Positions 22,452-24,599 of a DNA stretch of 24,599 nucleotides are shown one piece after another. Source of the stretch: JASBZA01 sp964345295 (GTDB taxonomy: Bacteria > Bacillota > Clostridia > Saccharofermentanales > Fastidiosipilaceae); assembly GCA_964345295.1 (NCBI GenBank), contig CAYFQG010000020.1, positions 1-24,599 of the forward strand. The letters run 5' to 3'. Below the pieces are notes generated by a model that searched no databases, was not told the DNA's origin, and worked only from the letters and a program-made list of their open reading frames with translations. The translations under genes and the position numbers were made by a program. Numbering within the stretch: position 1 is the first letter of the stretch; each line of letters opens with the position of its first letter.

Positions 22452-24308
22452 ATGAGCAGGTTCATTTTTCGAAATAAGAATAAGATTACCTTAGTGAGCG
22501 GTATTCTGGTGGGCCTAGGTATCTTGAATGCCCTCCTACTGAAAATCCCCTTTGTGACCCAATGGGCCTTCATTATTGCCTCGGTTATTGGGGCTATACC
22601 TATAGCCATTCAGGCCTTCCAATCGCTTCGGGTGAAGGTTGTCAGTATTGATGTCCTGGTGACCATTGCCATCATCGGGGCCTTCCTTTTGAAAAACTTC
22701 GAAGAATCTGCAGTGGTGAGTTTCCTCTTTTTATTCGGGGGCTATCTGGAGCAAAGAACTTTAAATAAAACCCGTTCGGCCATCAAGACCTTGACCGAGA
22801 TGGCGCCCGAGACCGCACTGAAACAGTTAGAAGACGGTCAGTATGAAGAAGTCGACATCGACGAGGTCGACGTGGGCGATGTGCTCTTGGTTCGGACCGG
22901 TGACAAGATTCCCGTGGACGGCGTAGTGTTATCCGGAAGCGGCTATGTAAATGAAGCCAGTATTACCGGTGAATCGGACTTTGTCGAGAAGGAGCTGGCA
23001 TCGGGTGTCTACGCCGGAACTATTTTGGAGAACGGGACCTTGACCATCCGTGCAAGCAAAATAGGCGAGGATACGACCTTCGGCAAAATCATCGAGCTGG
23101 TAGAGGAAGCTCAGGATTCCAAGTCCGAAGCCGAGCGTTTTATCGATAGTTTTTCCAAGTACTATACGCCCGCAACTTTGATATTGGCTTTCCTGGTTTA
23201 TCTGTTCTCACGTGACATCGAACTGGCCATTACCGTCCTGGTTTTAGGCTGCCCCGGTGCCCTTGTAATCGGTGTGCCCGTGTCTAATGTAGCCGGTATC
23301 GGTAACGGTGCCAAGCACGGCGTTTTGCTTAAGGGGAGCGAACTTATTAAGTCCTTTTCCAAGACCGACACCTTTATTTTCGACAAAACCGGGACCCTTA
23401 CCGTAGGGAAGCCGCTGGTTCGAGAAGCTGAATTTTTCGGTCCGGATGCCCACTATGTTAAAGACCTTTTAGTGAGTGTGGAGAAAGAGTCGGATCATCC
23501 TTTGGCCAAAGCCATCGTCGAGGCTTACGATAAGGGAAGGACAGACTATCCGGTGGACCATACCGACGTGATTAAAGGCGGAGGGATTAAGGCTCAGGTG
23601 GATAATAAAACGGTCCTGGTGGGCAATGTGAAACTTCTGGAATCCATGGGCGTAGTCTTTGACCGGAAACAAGAAAATCTGGCCAAAGCCTACGAAAAGT
23701 CCGGCAATTCCATCATCGCTGTTGCGATTGAAGGGGAGCTGAAGGCCCTTATCGGCATCAGAGACAAGGTACGCTTGGGAGCCAAGGAGAAATTACAAGA
23801 ATTAAAAGACCTGGGTGCTAAAAACCTCATCATCCTCTCCGGTGATAACCAGGGTTCGGTGGATATTATTAAAGAAGAATTAGGCTTAACCGAAGCTTAC
23901 GGTAATCTTTTGCCGGAAGACAAGGCCGACTTTGTGACCAAGTTGAAAGAAAAGGGCCATACGGTTGCCTTCATCGGTGACGGCATCAACGACAGCCCGT
24001 CTTTGGCCCTGGCGGATGTAGGCATCGCCATGGGAAGCGGGACAGATGTGGCCATCGAAGTGTCCGATGTGGTTCTGATGAACTCCGACATTACCAGGTT
24101 GCCGCACGCCTACGGCCTGGTTAAGGCAACCTATCGCAATATGGTGCAGAACATCGTCATCGCAGTCGGTGTGGTCGTTTTCCTCCTGACCTCACTTATC
24201 TTCAGCGACTGGATGAATATGTCCATCGGCATGTTCGTGCACGAAGGCAGTATTTTGGCCGTCATCCTCAACGGAATGCGCTTAATACACTATAATGTAA
24301 AAAAATAA
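22452..24308 (+). CDS. P1B-type heavy-metal-transporting ATPase with CPG transport motif and C-terminal HEGS
   Basis: This 618-residue metal-exporting P-type ATPase has all catalytic parts. They are the actuator TGES, phosphorylation site D311 in FDKTGTLT, nucleotide-binding SDHPLAKA, and the hinge GDGINDSPSLALADVGIAM. It has membrane helices at about 10-110, 235-290 and 565-615. There is no N-terminal metal-binding domain; the separate HMA protein probably supplies it. The helix-6 transport motif is C267-P-G rather than CPC or SPC. H597-E-G-S in the last helix resembles the HEGGT signature of P1B-4 pumps (CoaT, and PfeT/ZosA, an Fe(II) exporter). The metal is therefore uncertain; iron, cobalt or zinc are plausible, copper or cadmium less so. 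The RBS is about 6 bases upstream, after the RIC-like gene. No terminator follows before the broken GH2 gene. Confidence 0.9.
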   Translation: MSRFIFRNKNKITLVSGILVGLGILNALLLKIPFVTQWAFIIASVIGAIPIAIQAFQSLRVKVVSIDVLVTIAIIGAFLLKNFEESAVVSFLFLFGGYLEQRTLNKTRSAIKTLTEMAPETALKQLEDGQYEEVDIDEVDVGDVLLVRTGDKIPVDGVVLSGSGYVNEASITGESDFVEKELASGVYAGTILENGTLTIRASKIGEDTTFGKIIELVEEAQDSKSEAERFIDSFSKYYTPATLILAFLVYLFSRDIELAITVLVLGCPGALVIGVPVSNVAGIGNGAKHGVLLKGSELIKSFSKTDTFIFDKTGTLTVGKPLVREAEFFGPDAHYVKDLLVSVEKESDHPLAKAIVEAYDKGRTDYPVDHTDVIKGGGIKAQVDNKTVLVGNVKLLESMGVVFDRKQENLAKAYEKSGNSIIAVAIEGELKALIGIRDKVRLGAKEKLQELKDLGAKNLIILSGDNQGSVDIIKEELGLTEAYGNLLPEDKADFVTKLKEKGHTVAFIGDGINDSPSLALADVGIAMGSGTDVAIEVSDVVLMNSDITRLPHAYGLVKATYRNMVQNIVIAVGVVVFLLTSLIFSDWMNMSIGMFVHEGSILAVILNGMRLIHYNVKK

Positions 24309-24314
24309 GTGAGG

Positions 24315-24327
24315 GAGGCGCCGCCTC
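24315..24327 (+). promoter_or_regulatory. Hairpin covering the RBS of the GH2 remnant
   Basis: GAGGC (24315-24319) and GCCTC (24323-24327) form a 5-bp GC stem with a 3-base loop, directly before the ATG. It pairs away the Shine-Dalgarno GGAGG. Confidence 0.4.
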
Positions 24328-24567
24328 ATGACCCAACTACCCAGAAGTGAGTATCCTCGTCCCAATTTTGTGCGTGACAATTGGCTTTGTCTGAACGGTC
24401 CCTAGGACTTCTCGTTTGACCAAGCGACTTATGATCGGACCATCATCGTTCCTTATGCCTGCGAGACGGCTTTGTCGGGAATCGAAGATAAGGGTTTTCA
24501 CAAACGTGTTTGGTACCGCAGACGCTTTACGCTCCCCGAGGCTAATAGCGCATATGAACTGGAATGA
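24328..24567 (+). pseudogene. Broken glycoside hydrolase family 2 (beta-galactosidase-like) gene, 5' end
   Basis: Translation from ATG 24328 gives SEYPRPNFVRDNWLCLNGP, a stop, then DFSFDQATYDRTIIVPYACE and GFHKRVWYRRRFTLPEA. This is the jelly-roll start of GH2 enzymes, where the line normally reads NWLxLNGxW then DF. The TAG at 24403-24405 stands exactly where Trp (TGG) is expected, a single G-to-A change. The frame then stops at TGA 24565-24567, and I could not follow GH2 sequence in any frame to the window end, so a second lesion or a junction is near 24560. It lies 19 bases after the ATPase gene. A truncated degenerate gene, unless the stop is a sequencing error. Confidence 0.75.
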
Positions 24568-24599
24568 GAAGCGTAATAATCAGAATGCCGACCTTTTCC

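Overview
The window looks like a piece of an anaerobic, moderate-GC member of the Firmicutes (Bacillota), most likely Clostridia-like. Supporting signs are strong AGGAGG ribosome binding sites, the infC-rpmI-rplT operon behind a transcription attenuator, a ClpE-type Clp ATPase, a DUF4358 lipoprotein, an iron-type alcohol dehydrogenase, an AmmeMemoRadiSam module and Cna-B surface protein remains. I cannot name a genus from the sequence alone.

Layout. 1-963: the broken C-terminal end of a Cna-B wall-anchored protein, preceded by AT-rich sequence in a different frame. 1.1-3.3 kb: a GT4 glycosyltransferase (probably glycolipid synthesis) converging on mutY. 3.4-4.8 kb: attenuator leader, infC (start codon ATA), rpmI and rplT, then a strong terminator. 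4.8-6.8 kb: a SpoU/TrmH rRNA methyltransferase and an iron-type alcohol dehydrogenase. 6.8-7.15 kb: an intergenic block with an antisense tRNA-Glu(CTC) that has its own promoter and terminator. 7.15-13.6 kb: uvrA, a ClpE-like unfoldase with a long acidic tract, and a DUF975 membrane protein. 13.7-15.9 kb: the AmmeMemoRadiSam pair (fused MEMO-AMMECR1 protein plus radical SAM enzyme), overlapping by 8 bases.

15.9-19.6 kb is all on the minus strand: a DUF4358 lipoprotein, an acyltransferase-3 membrane protein, a chimeric ORF (beta-helix adhesin fragment joined to a HypA fragment), a SIMPL-domain protein and a Sel1-repeat protein. 19.9-21.1 kb holds a decayed beta-helix surface protein with several stops and frameshifts, still preceded by a good promoter and RBS. 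21.2-24.3 kb is a compact four-gene plus-strand operon: a Crp/Fnr regulator with an N-terminal Cys cluster, a free HMA metallochaperone, a small RIC/hemerythrin-like protein, and a P1B-type metal ATPase with CPG in the transport site and a HEGS motif. The window ends in a broken GH2 beta-galactosidase-like gene with a stop in a conserved Trp codon.

Themes. The housekeeping core (translation, DNA repair, proteostasis) is intact and conventional. Surface and carbohydrate genes are decaying: Cna-B, beta-helix, GH2, and the adhesin part of the HypA chimera. The most interesting functional unit is the metal operon at 21.2-24.3 kb, where sensor, chaperone, possible di-iron-related protein and exporter are encoded together; iron is my best guess for the substrate, by inference only.
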